Shown piece by piece: positions 1 through 8,836 of a stretch of 40,164 nucleotides of DNA. How positions within the stretch are numbered: position 1 is the first letter of the stretch; each line of letters opens with the position of its first letter. Both the position numbers and the translations under genes were made by a program. The DNA comes from Rickettsiales bacterium (GTDB lineage Bacteria; Pseudomonadota; Alphaproteobacteria; Rickettsiales; UBA1997): positions 1 to 40,164 of the forward strand of contig JAJTDS010000020.1 of the NCBI GenBank assembly GCA_021298605.1. Reading direction: 5' to 3'. A model generated the notes under the pieces. It did not search any database. It worked only from the letters and a program-made list of their open reading frames with translations, and was not told where the DNA came from.

Positions 1-231
1 GAAATTGTTGTAGCTGTTAATAAACATGATGGTTATGATAAATCTCTTGCTCCAGCATTAATTACTGGATTTAAATCTGCAGTTGATCTTATAAAAGAAG
101 AAGTGAATCCTAAAAATCAAACTACTCCAACTTCTAAACAATGCCTTGGAGAAGCTAAAGAATCAAAACATGTCTCAAAATTTAAAAATCAAAAAAATCA
201 AGGTCACGGCAACTTAAATCAAAATAAATAG
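1..231 (+). CDS. C-terminal end of an unidentified protein (partial at window edge)
   Basis: Frame 1 is open from the first base to a TAA at 229-231 and gives 76 residues that begin EIVVAVNKHDGYDKSL. The first 35 or so residues look like folded protein. The last 40 are a hydrophilic tail rich in K, N and Q with no recognisable domain. The start lies outside the window, so neither length nor family can be judged. The stop is 30 bp upstream of the bioA ATG on the same strand, so the two may be co-transcribed. I do not recognise the protein. Confidence 0.55.
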   Translation, partial: EIVVAVNKHDGYDKSLAPALITGFKSAVDLIKEEVNPKNQTTPTSKQCLGEAKESKHVSKFKNQKNQGHGNLNQNK

Positions 232-261
232 TTAAAAATAGCGCTAAATTATAATGATTTT

Positions 262-1512
262 ATGAAGATTAATCAAAATCATTTATGGTTGCCTTACACC
301 CAAATGAGTAATCACCTTCCTCAACTTTTAGTAAAGGGGGCAAAAGGTTCAAAAATTTTTTTAGAAGACGGTAGAGTTTTAATTGATGGAGTAGCTTCTT
401 GGTGGTCTGTTGCTCATGGTTATCAAAATAAATATTTAATTCAAGCAATTAGCAAACAGCTTAATAATTTAAGTCATATTGCAATTGCTGGCTTTGCGGT
501 GGAAACAACCTACAAGCTAGCGAGTAGGTTATGCAATTTCGCTAAAATGGATCATGTATTTTTTTCCGATTCTGGTTCTACGGCAATTGAAGTTGCAATG
601 AAGATGGTATGGCAGTTTTTTATTAATAATAATCAAAAAGAAAAAAAGAAATTTTTATCATTTACTAATAGTTATCATGGCGATACAACTGGTGCAATGT
701 CTCTTGCTGATTTATCGACTGGAATGCATCATAAATTTAACGACTTATTATTAGATAATTACAATTTACCTTTGCCAAATTCTAATAATATTACAGATTT
801 TGAAAATTTTATTGCTAAAAAACACCAAGAAATAGCGGGAATATTCATTGAACCTTTAGTACAATGTGCTGGCGGAATGAAGTTTCATCATCCAAAAATT
901 TTAGAAAAAATTGCCTTAATTGCCAATAAAAATAATATTTTGTTAGTTGTTGATGAATGTGCTACAGGTTTTTATCGCACAGGTAAAAAATTTGCAATTA
1001 GCCATACCAACATAAAGCCAGATATTATGGTGCTTGGTAAAGCATTAACGGGAGGAATGTTAACTTTATCTGCCACCCTCACTACTAAAAAAATTTTTGA
1101 TAATTTTAAAAGTGATTGTCTTGAAAATGGTCTCAATAAAGCTTTAATGCATGGCCCTACTTTTATGGGCAATCCTTTAGCTTGTTCTGCTGCCAATGCC
1201 TCACTTGACTTGTTTGAAAATTTTGATTATGAAAAAAAAATTAGTGAAAATGAAAAATTCTTAAAAAAATCTTTACAAAATTTAGTAAATTATAAAAATG
1301 TTAAAGAGGTTAGGGTTCTTGGTTTAATAGCAGTGGTAGAATTTACTAAAATTTCATGGTTAGAAATTTTATCAATGAGAAAGCGAGCTATTGAATTAGG
1401 GGTTTTTTTACGACCTTTCGCCAATTGTATTTATTTAATGCCTCCGCTAATAATCAAAAAATCAGAGCTTAAAAAATTAGTCGATGCTATTTATGAAATT
1501 TTAAAAATTTAA
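262..1512 (+). CDS. bioA: Adenosylmethionine-8-amino-7-oxononanoate aminotransferase (biotin synthesis)
   Basis: This is a class III PLP aminotransferase that transfers the amino group of S-adenosylmethionine to KAPA to make DAPA, the antepenultimate step of biotin synthesis in the cytosol. At 416 residues it is near the usual family length. Visible hallmarks are ASWWSVAHGY (residues 45-54), SDSGSTAIEVAMK for cofactor phosphate binding (102-114), VVDECATGFYRTGK with the pyridine-N aspartate D231, and MVLGKALTGG with the Schiff-base lysine K260. The WW pair near residue 47 and the paired bioD at 8067 favour BioA over other class III transaminases. It starts at ATG 262, with no clear ribosome binding site. 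nagZ follows after 6 bp. Confidence 0.93.
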   Translation: MKINQNHLWLPYTQMSNHLPQLLVKGAKGSKIFLEDGRVLIDGVASWWSVAHGYQNKYLIQAISKQLNNLSHIAIAGFAVETTYKLASRLCNFAKMDHVFFSDSGSTAIEVAMKMVWQFFINNNQKEKKKFLSFTNSYHGDTTGAMSLADLSTGMHHKFNDLLLDNYNLPLPNSNNITDFENFIAKKHQEIAGIFIEPLVQCAGGMKFHHPKILEKIALIANKNNILLVVDECATGFYRTGKKFAISHTNIKPDIMVLGKALTGGMLTLSATLTTKKIFDNFKSDCLENGLNKALMHGPTFMGNPLACSAANASLDLFENFDYEKKISENEKFLKKSLQNLVNYKNVKEVRVLGLIAVVEFTKISWLEILSMRKRAIELGVFLRPFANCIYLMPPLIIKKSELKKLVDAIYEILKI

Positions 1513-1518
1513 ATAATT

Positions 1519-2478
1519 ATGAATATTTTAAATCAAATTGCTAATAATAATAAAGCATCTAAGCCAGTAATATACGGACTTAGTTCGACTTTTATAAATG
1601 ATGAAGAAAAATCATTTTTTAGTAAAAATGGCACCTTAGGATTCATTCTATTTGCAAGAAATATTGACAGTCCGCAACAATTAAAAAAACTTACCAGCGA
1701 CTTAAGAGAGTTAATGGATGGTGAAGTTTTGATATTAATTGATCAAGAAGGTGGAAGGGTTTCAAGAATGCAACCTCCTCATTGGTTTGAATATCCTAGC
1801 GGTTCTTATTTTGCTGATTTATATCAAAATAACCCTACTTTAGCGATGAATGAAATTTTTTCTAACTTTCAAAAAATTGCCGATGATTTGGTTGATTCTG
1901 GAATTAATGTTAATTGTGCTCCACTACTTGATGTTGCCTGCGCTAACACTCACCAAGTAATTGGAGACAGGGCTCTTGGAGAAAATCCTATGCAAATTAT
2001 AACTTTAGCTCAAAAAGTTTGCGAGGCTTTATTGTCAAAAGATGTCTATCCAGTAATTAAGCATATTCCAGGGCATGGCAGGGGAATGTCAGATAGTCAT
2101 CACGAACTACCTGTTGTTAATGCTAGCTTAGAAGAGTTGCAAAAAATTGATTTTGCTCCCTTTGTTGCTTTAAGGCAACAAAAATTTGCAATGACCGCTC
2201 ATATTTTATACAGTGCAATCGACAAAGTTAATTGTGCTACAATTTCTAGGGTTGCTATTGATTTAATTAGAAATCAAATTGGTTTTAAAAATATTTTAAT
2301 GACCGATGATTTGTCGATGAAGGCCCTTAATGGTAGTTTTTCTGAAAGAACTAAAATGGCATTGCAAGCAGGTTGCGATCTTATTTTGCATTGTAACGGA
2401 AATTTAAATGAAATGCAGGCAATAAATCAAGAATTGCCAATTATCAATGATTCTTTGAGAATAAAGCTTTTAGACTAG
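1519..2478 (+). CDS. nagZ: Beta-N-acetylhexosaminidase, NagZ-type (GH3)
   Basis: This glycoside hydrolase family 3 enzyme removes N-acetylglucosamine from GlcNAc-anhydroMurNAc peptides during cytoplasmic peptidoglycan recycling. The 319-residue single-domain form is typical of NagZ. Motifs are LILIDQEGGRVSR (71-83), the catalytic His/Asp loop KHIPGHGRGMSDSHHELP (181-198) and the nucleophile segment MTDDLSMKAL (261-270). No signal peptide is present, which fits a cytosolic recycling enzyme. It lies 6 bp after bioA and overlaps the end of the convergent ddpX by 9 bp, leaving no room for a separate terminator. Together with ddpX and the amidase at 7231 it suggests an active muropeptide recycling route. 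Confidence 0.93.
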   Translation: MNILNQIANNNKASKPVIYGLSSTFINDEEKSFFSKNGTLGFILFARNIDSPQQLKKLTSDLRELMDGEVLILIDQEGGRVSRMQPPHWFEYPSGSYFADLYQNNPTLAMNEIFSNFQKIADDLVDSGINVNCAPLLDVACANTHQVIGDRALGENPMQIITLAQKVCEALLSKDVYPVIKHIPGHGRGMSDSHHELPVVNASLEELQKIDFAPFVALRQQKFAMTAHILYSAIDKVNCATISRVAIDLIRNQIGFKNILMTDDLSMKALNGSFSERTKMALQAGCDLILHCNGNLNEMQAINQELPIINDSLRIKLLD

Positions 2479-3027
2479 GCTCATTTTATAATCTGCTTCA
2501 ATGATTGGATATTGACGACAATTAAATAATTGATAATGCCACCATTCTTGTTGATAAAAATCAAAACCAGCATTTGTCATTATTCCTAGTAAAATTAAGC
2601 GATTTTTATATGCCTCGCTTGAAATTTGAGTGCAATTATGATTTGATATAATAGAAAATTCATCAAAATCACTACCCATATCAAGTTCTGTGTTATTTTT
2701 ATCAACCAAGGTTAAATCAATAGCAACCCCTCGACAATGTGGAACTGGACCTCCTTGTGGATTAGAAACAAAACCTTCTTTGTCAATAAATTGATTATAC
2801 ATAAATTGCTGAACTTCGAATGGGCGATAAGAGTCGAATATTTTTATTTTAAGATTTAAATTTTTAGATATTTCAACTGCTTTTTTTAATTTTTCAAAAC
2901 AATCTTTATTTAGGTAACAAAATGGCTGATTATATAATTGAACATTGCAAATATTATTTTTAGTTGCATATCTTATATCAAAGATAATGTCGATATTTTG
3001 CTCTCTAAGATTGATTAATTCTTTCAT
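2470..3027 (-). CDS. ddpX: D-alanyl-D-alanine dipeptidase (VanX/DdpX family)
   Basis: This zinc peptidase of the M15D family cleaves the dipeptide D-Ala-D-Ala. In bacteria that are not vancomycin resistant it is usually taken to salvage D-Ala from peptidoglycan turnover. The 185-residue length fits. Visible residues are SYRP with Arg68, [11 protein letters not shown] with zinc ligands His97 and Asp104 (SxHxxGxAxD-type motif), and EWWHY with catalytic Glu161 and ligand His164. No signal peptide is seen, so it should be cytosolic. Its ATG overlaps the end of thyX by 4 bp (ATGA), so the two are probably translationally coupled. A role in antibiotic resistance is not suggested, since no vanA/vanH-like genes are nearby. 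Confidence 0.9.
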   Translation of the reverse strand: MKELINLREQNIDIIFDIRYATKNNICNVQLYNQPFCYLNKDCFEKLKKAVEISKNLNLKIKIFDSYRPFEVQQFMYNQFIDKEGFVSNPQGGPVPHCRGVAIDLTLVDKNNTELDMGSDFDEFSIISNHNCTQISSEAYKNRLILLGIMTNAGFDFYQQEWWHYQLFNCRQYPIIEADYKMSLV

Positions 3028-3965
3028 TTTATTTCTAGTGTTTCGATTAATTCATTCCATTCGCGAATGCTTAAATTACTATTTTCTTGCTTAATATTTT
3101 CGCCTTTTATCATTTGTTTTATTACATTTAATGCTGGTTCTGAAAATTCTTTGGCATTTTTGCGGTTGCGAATAAAAGCTTCAAAGCAATGAGGAACCCA
3201 TTTTTTAACGATATCTAGCATAATTTCAGCATATATTCTAATTTCATATTGAGCATGTTTATCCGCTCTAAGATGTAAAAAATGTAAGAGATTGTGAAGG
3301 TCTATCTTCCAATACCATTGAGTATAGCAATTAATAGTTAGATTCATTCTAGCTAATTCTCTAGCTAACCCATCTTTACTATTATCAATAGTATTACCTT
3401 TTTCATCTTGATTAATCATTTCAAGATAATTTTTGTAATTATTACTGGCATCATTCTTCAAAATCTCTAATATTCTTTTTTGCTCTTCATAGCTTAAAAT
3501 TTTATTCTCATCCCTTCCTTGATGATTAATTTTTGATTGCGAAGCGAGATGTTGAGGTTTTGGTAAATAAAATTCATCTTCCATAATTGAATAGCGGGCA
3601 GAATATTCATTTACTGACGCGGTGCGATGTCTTATCCATTGCCTTGCAATGAAAATTGGTAATTTTATATGAAATTTAATCTCGCACATTTCGAATGGTG
3701 TTGTATGGCGATGTGCCATAAGGTAGTTTATTAAACTTTTATCAGCATTTATTTTCTTTGTTCCTGATCCATAAGAAACTCTTGCTGATTGCACTATTGC
3801 ATTATCATTACCCATATAATCTATAACCCTTATAAAACCGTGATCTAGAGCATAAAATGGCTCATATAATATTTCTTCTAATTCTAAAGAAACTGGTCGC
3901 TTGGTTTGGTTACTTTGCTTTCTTAACTCTTCTATTTCCAGTAATTGTTGTTGATTAAGTGTCAT
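3024..3965 (-). CDS. thyX: FAD-dependent thymidylate synthase ThyX
   Basis: It makes dTMP from dUMP with methylene-tetrahydrofolate, using FAD and NADPH. This is the flavin route used by Rickettsiales in place of ThyA. The signature [14 protein letters not shown] (residues 112-125) matches the RHRxxSxNxxSxRY ThyX motif exactly. The 313 residues are in the range of the rickettsial form. It is the first gene of a two-gene minus-strand unit with ddpX (ATGA overlap). Its start faces dnaN across a 241-bp AT-rich gap (3966-4206) that must hold both promoters, though I could not pick convincing -35/-10 pairs there. Confidence 0.96.
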   Translation of the reverse strand: MTLNQQQLLEIEELRKQSNQTKRPVSLELEEILYEPFYALDHGFIRVIDYMGNDNAIVQSARVSYGSGTKKINADKSLINYLMAHRHTTPFEMCEIKFHIKLPIFIARQWIRHRTASVNEYSARYSIMEDEFYLPKPQHLASQSKINHQGRDENKILSYEEQKRILEILKNDASNNYKNYLEMINQDEKGNTIDNSKDGLARELARMNLTINCYTQWYWKIDLHNLLHFLHLRADKHAQYEIRIYAEIMLDIVKKWVPHCFEAFIRNRKNAKEFSEPALNVIKQMIKGENIKQENSNLSIREWNELIETLEIK

Positions 3966-4206
3966 TTTTAGTTGATTTTAATAAATAAAAAATTAAACGA
4001 TTCTAAGAAATTTAGTTTTAACATATTTTTTTTAGTTGCAATTTAAATTATCTAATTGCAAAATAATTGTAACATTTTAGTTTACTTAAATACATATAAC
4101 CATAAATTTACATACATTAAAATTTTTGATAAAAATAGTTATATTTTGAACATTTTCTATTACTCAAAAATTTTACTAACTTTCACTTAAAATACCTTAT
4201 TTAAAT

Positions 4207-5346
4207 ATGCAATTTGAAGTTTCAAAAAACACATTACTTAAAGCAATATCAAATGTCAACGGCGCTGTAGAAAAGAAAAATACTATTCCTGTTTTACAAA
4301 ATATAAGAATTGATGTCAATAATCAAATAGCGGACCCAGTGGTTTCGCTTTCTGCAACTGATATGGATGTTCTAATAACCTCAAAATTTAAGGCTGACAT
4401 TGTAAGAAGTGGCTCCACAACTGTATCTGCTCAAATGTTTTTTGATATAGTAAGAAAAGTTCCAGAAAATACTGAAATTGTTATTATGCAAGATTCTCCA
4501 AATATTTTACAGATTCGCTACGGAAAATCTAAATTCAATCTTCCTTGCATAGATCCTAGTGAGTTTCCAGATATATCAGAAGGAGATCTAGGAGAGCAGA
4601 TATTAATTTCCGGTTCAAGTCTTGCGAGAATGATAGATAAAACTCGTTTTGCAATTTCAAATGATGAAACTCGTTATCATTTAAATGGTATATATTTGCA
4701 ACTATTTAATAATCAAGAAAAAGCTACTGAAGCTGAAAATAAATCTCTTGAATTAAGAACTGTTGCAACCGATGGTCATCGTTTATCCTTATCTTTTCTT
4801 GAAATTGACTGTAAAATACCTTTTGGTGTGATAATTCCTAAAAAAACTGTTGCAGAAATTAGAAGAGTAGTTGATGGGGTTGATAATATAGTGATTTCAG
4901 TTTCTGACATTAAAATAAAATTGATTTGCGGAGATACAACAATTATTTCAAAGCTTATAGATGGAGATTTTCCACCTTATGATAAGGTTGTTCCTAAAAA
5001 CAATAATCAAATTGTAATTGTCAATAAAAAATCACTTTTTGATTCTGTTGATAGAGTTGCCACAATTGCTACTGACAAACATCGCTCAATTAAATTAAAT
5101 TTTGAAAATAATAAGTTGGTTTTACAAGCAACCTCAAATGAATCTGGTTTTGCTTATGAAGAGATAGATATATCATATTCTGGAGAGCCAATTGAAACAG
5201 GCTTTAATGCTAGATACCTGCTTGATATAATTAATCAAATTGATAAAGAAGAATTAATGATTCGCTTTAAAGATGGCTTATCTCCTGCTATAATTGAGGC
5301 AAAAGAGCTTTTTTCTTTATTTGTAATAATGCCTATTCGTGTTTAG
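4207..5346 (+). CDS. dnaN: DNA polymerase III beta subunit (sliding clamp)
   Basis: The ring-shaped clamp holds the replicative polymerase on DNA. The 379 residues cover the three clamp folds. Recognisable segments are MQFEVSKNTLLKAISNVNG at the N-terminus, the TVATDGHRLSL loop at the end of the middle domain, KLIDGDFPPYDKVVP, and the C-terminal LFVIMPIRV, which matches the conserved MP(M/I)R end. It starts at ATG 4207 with no obvious ribosome binding site. recF follows on the same strand, the classic dnaN-recF order, but dnaA and gyrB are not adjacent here. Confidence 0.97.
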   Translation: MQFEVSKNTLLKAISNVNGAVEKKNTIPVLQNIRIDVNNQIADPVVSLSATDMDVLITSKFKADIVRSGSTTVSAQMFFDIVRKVPENTEIVIMQDSPNILQIRYGKSKFNLPCIDPSEFPDISEGDLGEQILISGSSLARMIDKTRFAISNDETRYHLNGIYLQLFNNQEKATEAENKSLELRTVATDGHRLSLSFLEIDCKIPFGVIIPKKTVAEIRRVVDGVDNIVISVSDIKIKLICGDTTIISKLIDGDFPPYDKVVPKNNNQIVIVNKKSLFDSVDRVATIATDKHRSIKLNFENNKLVLQATSNESGFAYEEIDISYSGEPIETGFNARYLLDIINQIDKEELMIRFKDGLSPAIIEAKELFSLFVIMPIRV

Positions 5347-5371
5347 TGAATAGTAAATTAATTCATTATGG

Positions 5372-6580
5372 TTGGTAGAATTTTATTTAGATGTGCAAAT
5401 ATCTCAGATTCAGCTAAATAATTTTCGTAATTTTACTAATTCTAAATTTGCTTTTGGTTCAGAATTAAACCTTATTTATGGGGATAATGGAGTTGGTAAA
5501 ACATCCATTTTAGAAGCTATAACGATGGTTGGAAGGTCTGATTCAATTCGTGGAGCGGATCTTAATCAAATTGTTAATATTGCTAGTATTTCTGGTAATG
5601 GCAATAATCTTTTAAATAAATCCTCTTATGAATTAAGAGATAGAATTGCTGATTTAGATAAAGGTAGATTATCAATTCATAGTCTTTTTTCTAACAATAA
5701 TTACATAGATTCTACAGCTTTTAGCTTTGATTATTTTGCTAATAAAAAACAAAATTTTATTAATCAAGAATTATTAAGTGCTAAAAAATTTTCTGATTTT
5801 AAAAGATACTTACCAAATATAATTTTTTTAACTCCTCAATTAGAGCAATTATTTATTCTTGGCAAGGGTGAAAGAAGATTATATCTAGATAAAATAGTTT
5901 CCGATATAGATATAAAGCATTCGCAAAGATTAAATAATTATCAAAAGCTAACCAAAGAGAGAATTTCAATTTTACAAAAATCCAATAATTCTGCCAATCA
6001 AAAAAAGTGGCTTGATATTATTGAAAACCAAATTGTTGAATTAGGTGTTATTATTGCCTCTTCAAGAGTTGAAGCGGTTGATTTCTTTAATAAGGCAATA
6101 GATGGATTTATTTCAAACTTTCCTAAACCAAAATTACTAATAATTGGCGATATTGAACAGGATATTTTAAATCAAAAAAATTCAGTTATTATTGAAGCTA
6201 ATTACAAGGAAAAATTAGAAAATAATCGTCAAATTGACACATTAAATTTTAAAACTAATTTTGGGATTCATCGTAGTGATTTTATGGCAATATTGCGAGA
6301 AAAAAACATTGAAGCAACTAAATGTTCAACTGGCGAACAAAAAGCAATGATGATATCAATTACTTTGGCTAGAGCAAAGATTTCCAGTCTTTACAAAAAT
6401 AATCCTACAATTTTAATTTTTGATGAAATTGTTTCTCATCTTGATGAAAAAAGAAAAATTGATTTATTTTATGAAATATGTGATTCTAAGTTGCAAAGTT
6501 TTTTTAGTGCAACTAGTATGAATATGATTCCAAATCAATTTACCGGTAGTCAGATTAAATTTTTGGAACTAAAAAAATAA
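5372..6580 (+). CDS. recF: DNA replication and repair protein RecF
   Basis: This SMC-like ATPase loads RecA at gapped DNA in the RecFOR pathway. Walker A is YGDNGVGKTSILEAI (about residues 35-49), the ABC-type signature is STGEQKAMMISITLARA, and Walker B is TILIFDEIVSHLDEKRK. Length is about 400 residues, slightly above the usual 360, with extra hydrophilic sequence after the Walker A region. No ATG begins the reading frame. The usable starts are TTG 5372 and GTG 5393, and the latter gives VQISQIQLNNFRNF, closest to the usual N-terminus. It lies 25 bp (or 46 bp) after dnaN. Confidence 0.93.
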   Translation: MVEFYLDVQISQIQLNNFRNFTNSKFAFGSELNLIYGDNGVGKTSILEAITMVGRSDSIRGADLNQIVNIASISGNGNNLLNKSSYELRDRIADLDKGRLSIHSLFSNNNYIDSTAFSFDYFANKKQNFINQELLSAKKFSDFKRYLPNIIFLTPQLEQLFILGKGERRLYLDKIVSDIDIKHSQRLNNYQKLTKERISILQKSNNSANQKKWLDIIENQIVELGVIIASSRVEAVDFFNKAIDGFISNFPKPKLLIIGDIEQDILNQKNSVIIEANYKEKLENNRQIDTLNFKTNFGIHRSDFMAILREKNIEATKCSTGEQKAMMISITLARAKISSLYKNNPTILIFDEIVSHLDEKRKIDLFYEICDSKLQSFFSATSMNMIPNQFTGSQIKFLELKK

Positions 6581-6607
6581 TTCTAAAATTATTTGTGCAA
6601 TAAGTTT

Positions 6608-7234
6608 ATGACTAAAATATATCTAATTAGCCCTCCAAATATTGATCTTAAAAATTTTTCTATTCAGTTAAATCAAGCTCTTAAAACTAATTTAGTACCT
6701 ATATTTCAGTTGCGATTAAAAGATTATAGTCATAAGGATATAGAGGTTTATGCAAAAGAATTAATGAAAATTTGTCGTGATAATAATTGTTTGTTTATAT
6801 TAAATGATAACTTTGAGCTTGCTATAAATTTGGGTTGTGACGGAGTTCATCTTGGAATTGATGATATTAATAAAAATATTATCAAAAACAACAGGCCAAA
6901 AAATTTTTTAATGGGTTCTAGTTGTTATGATTCAAAGCATTTAGCAATGGAATCTGCGGAAATTGGTTTTGATTATTTATCTTTTGGAGCTTTTTTTGAA
7001 AGTAAAACTAAAATATCTAGAGGCAAGCCAGATATTTCAATTATTAATTGGGCTTCAGAAATCCTTAATTTACCAGTAGTTGCAATTGGTGGTATAAATG
7101 CTGATAATTGTGGAATTTTTGCAAAAAATAATATTGATTTAATAGCTGTTATTTCTTTTGTTTGGCAACATTCTTCTGGTGTAAAAAAAGCATTAGAAGA
7201 GTTGGAATTTAATCTTAAATCTCCTCAAATATGA
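6608..7234 (+). CDS. thiE: Thiamine-phosphate synthase (ThiE family)
   Basis: A TIM-barrel enzyme that joins HMP pyrophosphate and thiazole phosphate to make thiamine phosphate. Motifs in order are QLRLKDYSH (pyrophosphate site, QLREKD in relatives), LNDNFELA, CDGVHLGIDD, MGSSCYDS, DYLSFGAFFESKTK and PVVAIGGIN. The reading frame can be opened at TTG 6593, but ATG 6608 (MTKIYLI, 208 residues) fits the family better. No other thiamine gene is visible in the window. In Rickettsiales relatives a ThiE-like protein often persists without the full pathway, so the function could be salvage. It overlaps the next gene by 4 bp (ATGA). Confidence 0.85.
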   Translation: MTKIYLISPPNIDLKNFSIQLNQALKTNLVPIFQLRLKDYSHKDIEVYAKELMKICRDNNCLFILNDNFELAINLGCDGVHLGIDDINKNIIKNNRPKNFLMGSSCYDSKHLAMESAEIGFDYLSFGAFFESKTKISRGKPDISIINWASEILNLPVVAIGGINADNCGIFAKNNIDLIAVISFVWQHSSGVKKALEELEFNLKSPQI

Positions 7235-8052
7235 AAATTGATTTTACAAAAAAATTTGATGATTTTTTTACTAAAACAAATAAAAGAGAGATAACTCATT
7301 TAGTAATTCATCATATTGAGGCAGTTGATTTTGAAGTAGCATTAAATTTATTAAAAGAAAATCAGGTTAGCACTCATTATTTAATCAACTATTCAGGGGA
7401 CATATTTCAATTAGTCGATGATTTTAATATTGCCTATCATGCTGGTGTTAGCTATTGGAATGGTTATGATGGGCTTAACCAATCTTCAATTGGTATTGAA
7501 TTGGTTAATCCTTCGCCATTTAAAAAGAATTTTAGTAGAAAGCAAATTAGATCTTTAATATGGCTACTAAAAGAATTAAAAGATAAATATAAGATTTTAA
7601 ATAGAAATATAGTTGGGCATTCTGATGTCGCTTATCATCGAGAAAATAAGTTTTTAAATAGAAAACAAGATCCTTCGCAACTATTTGTTTGGAATTTTTT
7701 AAAAAACAATAATTTGTCTTTTTATCAAAATAATTCAACTATAAAATATATAACAGAATATTTAAAAAAAGAGCGAGATATAATTTTTTTTGGTTTAGAT
7801 GCTATATTTGAGAATGGAGCTAATAATATTAAAAATGTAGATCTTATTGATATAAAAACAAAATTACATAAAATTGGCTATTTAGTAACGAATTTTAATA
7901 ATATTTTTGATGAGGAAATGCTTAATTTATCAATAGTTTTTAATCGTAGATTTAATAGAAATAAATTTTTAATTAAAAATCAAAATGCCTCTGGATACTG
8001 GTATTACACTTCTCAATTAATTTTAGAAGATATTTACAATCAATTATGTTAA
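7231..8052 (+). CDS. ampD: N-acetylmuramoyl-L-alanine amidase, AmpD/AmiD family, with C-terminal peptidoglycan-binding domain
   Basis: This zinc amidase 2 enzyme cuts the bond between (anhydro)MurNAc and the stem peptide. Zinc ligands are visible in HLVIHHIEA (about residue 27), IVGHSDVAYHR and KQDPSQ, the last being the K-x-D-P site. HYLINYSGDIFQLVDD, AYHAGVSYW and SSIGIELVNP are family signatures. Residues from about 185 to 270 resemble the peptidoglycan-binding helical domain of E. coli AmiD and of the Rickettsia amidase RC0497. Unlike AmiD there is no lipoprotein or signal sequence, so it is probably cytosolic and recycles muropeptides with NagZ. The stop of thiE overlaps its ATG. Confidence 0.92.
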   Translation: MKIDFTKKFDDFFTKTNKREITHLVIHHIEAVDFEVALNLLKENQVSTHYLINYSGDIFQLVDDFNIAYHAGVSYWNGYDGLNQSSIGIELVNPSPFKKNFSRKQIRSLIWLLKELKDKYKILNRNIVGHSDVAYHRENKFLNRKQDPSQLFVWNFLKNNNLSFYQNNSTIKYITEYLKKERDIIFFGLDAIFENGANNIKNVDLIDIKTKLHKIGYLVTNFNNIFDEEMLNLSIVFNRRFNRNKFLIKNQNASGYWYYTSQLILEDIYNQLC

Positions 8053-8066
8053 AATAATATTTTTTT

Positions 8067-8747
8067 ATGTTTAATAAAAAAGCCTACTTTATTTTTGCAA
8101 TTGGCACGGATATAGGTAAAACATATATTATCCAGCAAATTATAAAAGAAATAATTTTTAAAAATATTGCAATTCAAGCAATAAAGCCAATTGCAAGTGG
8201 TTTTTTGTTTGAAGATGAAAATAGCGACAGTGTAAAGATATTAAAATCTTTGGGTCTTGAAGTTAATCGTAAAAATATTAAAAATATTACACCATATCAT
8301 TTTTCTGATGCTGTATCTCCAAATATTGCTGCAAAAAGAAATAATTCTAAAATTATTTTTCGTGATTTACTTACTTTTTGTCAAAATAAAATTACTCAAT
8401 CAAAAAATAATAATCAAATATTGCTAATTGAAGGTGCGGGAGGCATAATGACTCCAATCAATGAAGATAAAAATTTTTTAGACTTAGCAAAAGTTTTAAA
8501 AATTCCAATTATTTTAATAACCAGCAATTATTTAGGTTCAATTAGCCATACTTTAACAGCTTTAAAAGCAATTGATTATTTTGATATTGAGGTTGCTGGA
8601 GTGATTTTAAATAAATCACCAATGATTGATTGCAATTCTGGAATCAAAGATTTAGAATTTGTTGATATAATTGCCAATTTTAGCAGTCAAAAAGTTTTTG
8701 TAGATTATGGTAGTTTTTTAAAAGATTTCCTTGATATAAAATTTTAA
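8067..8747 (+). CDS. bioD: Dethiobiotin synthetase
   Basis: ATP-dependent carboxylation of DAPA to dethiobiotin, the step after BioA. The 226-residue length is normal. The P-loop reads AIGTDIGKT at the N-terminus, recognisable but with Ala where Gly is usual at the loop's first position. The second hallmark LLIEGAGGIMTPINE and the following segment IPIILITSNYLGSISHTL are typical, as is IQAIKPIASGF. It lies 14 bp after the amidase gene on the same strand. bioB, bioF and bioC are not in the window, so the rest of the pathway must be elsewhere or missing. Confidence 0.9.
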   Translation: MFNKKAYFIFAIGTDIGKTYIIQQIIKEIIFKNIAIQAIKPIASGFLFEDENSDSVKILKSLGLEVNRKNIKNITPYHFSDAVSPNIAAKRNNSKIIFRDLLTFCQNKITQSKNNNQILLIEGAGGIMTPINEDKNFLDLAKVLKIPIILITSNYLGSISHTLTALKAIDYFDIEVAGVILNKSPMIDCNSGIKDLEFVDIIANFSSQKVFVDYGSFLKDFLDIKF

Positions 8748-8836
8748 ATTTATATTTTTTGCAATTAACTTTATAATTTATAATTTAACATTTACAGTTA
8801 AAATAGAAATTCAACCAATAAAATTAAGGGTTTATT

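Noticed and set aside
3966-4206. Replication origin next to dnaN
   Set aside because: No clustered DnaA boxes (TTATCCACA-like) or 13-mer repeats are visible, and dnaA is not adjacent.
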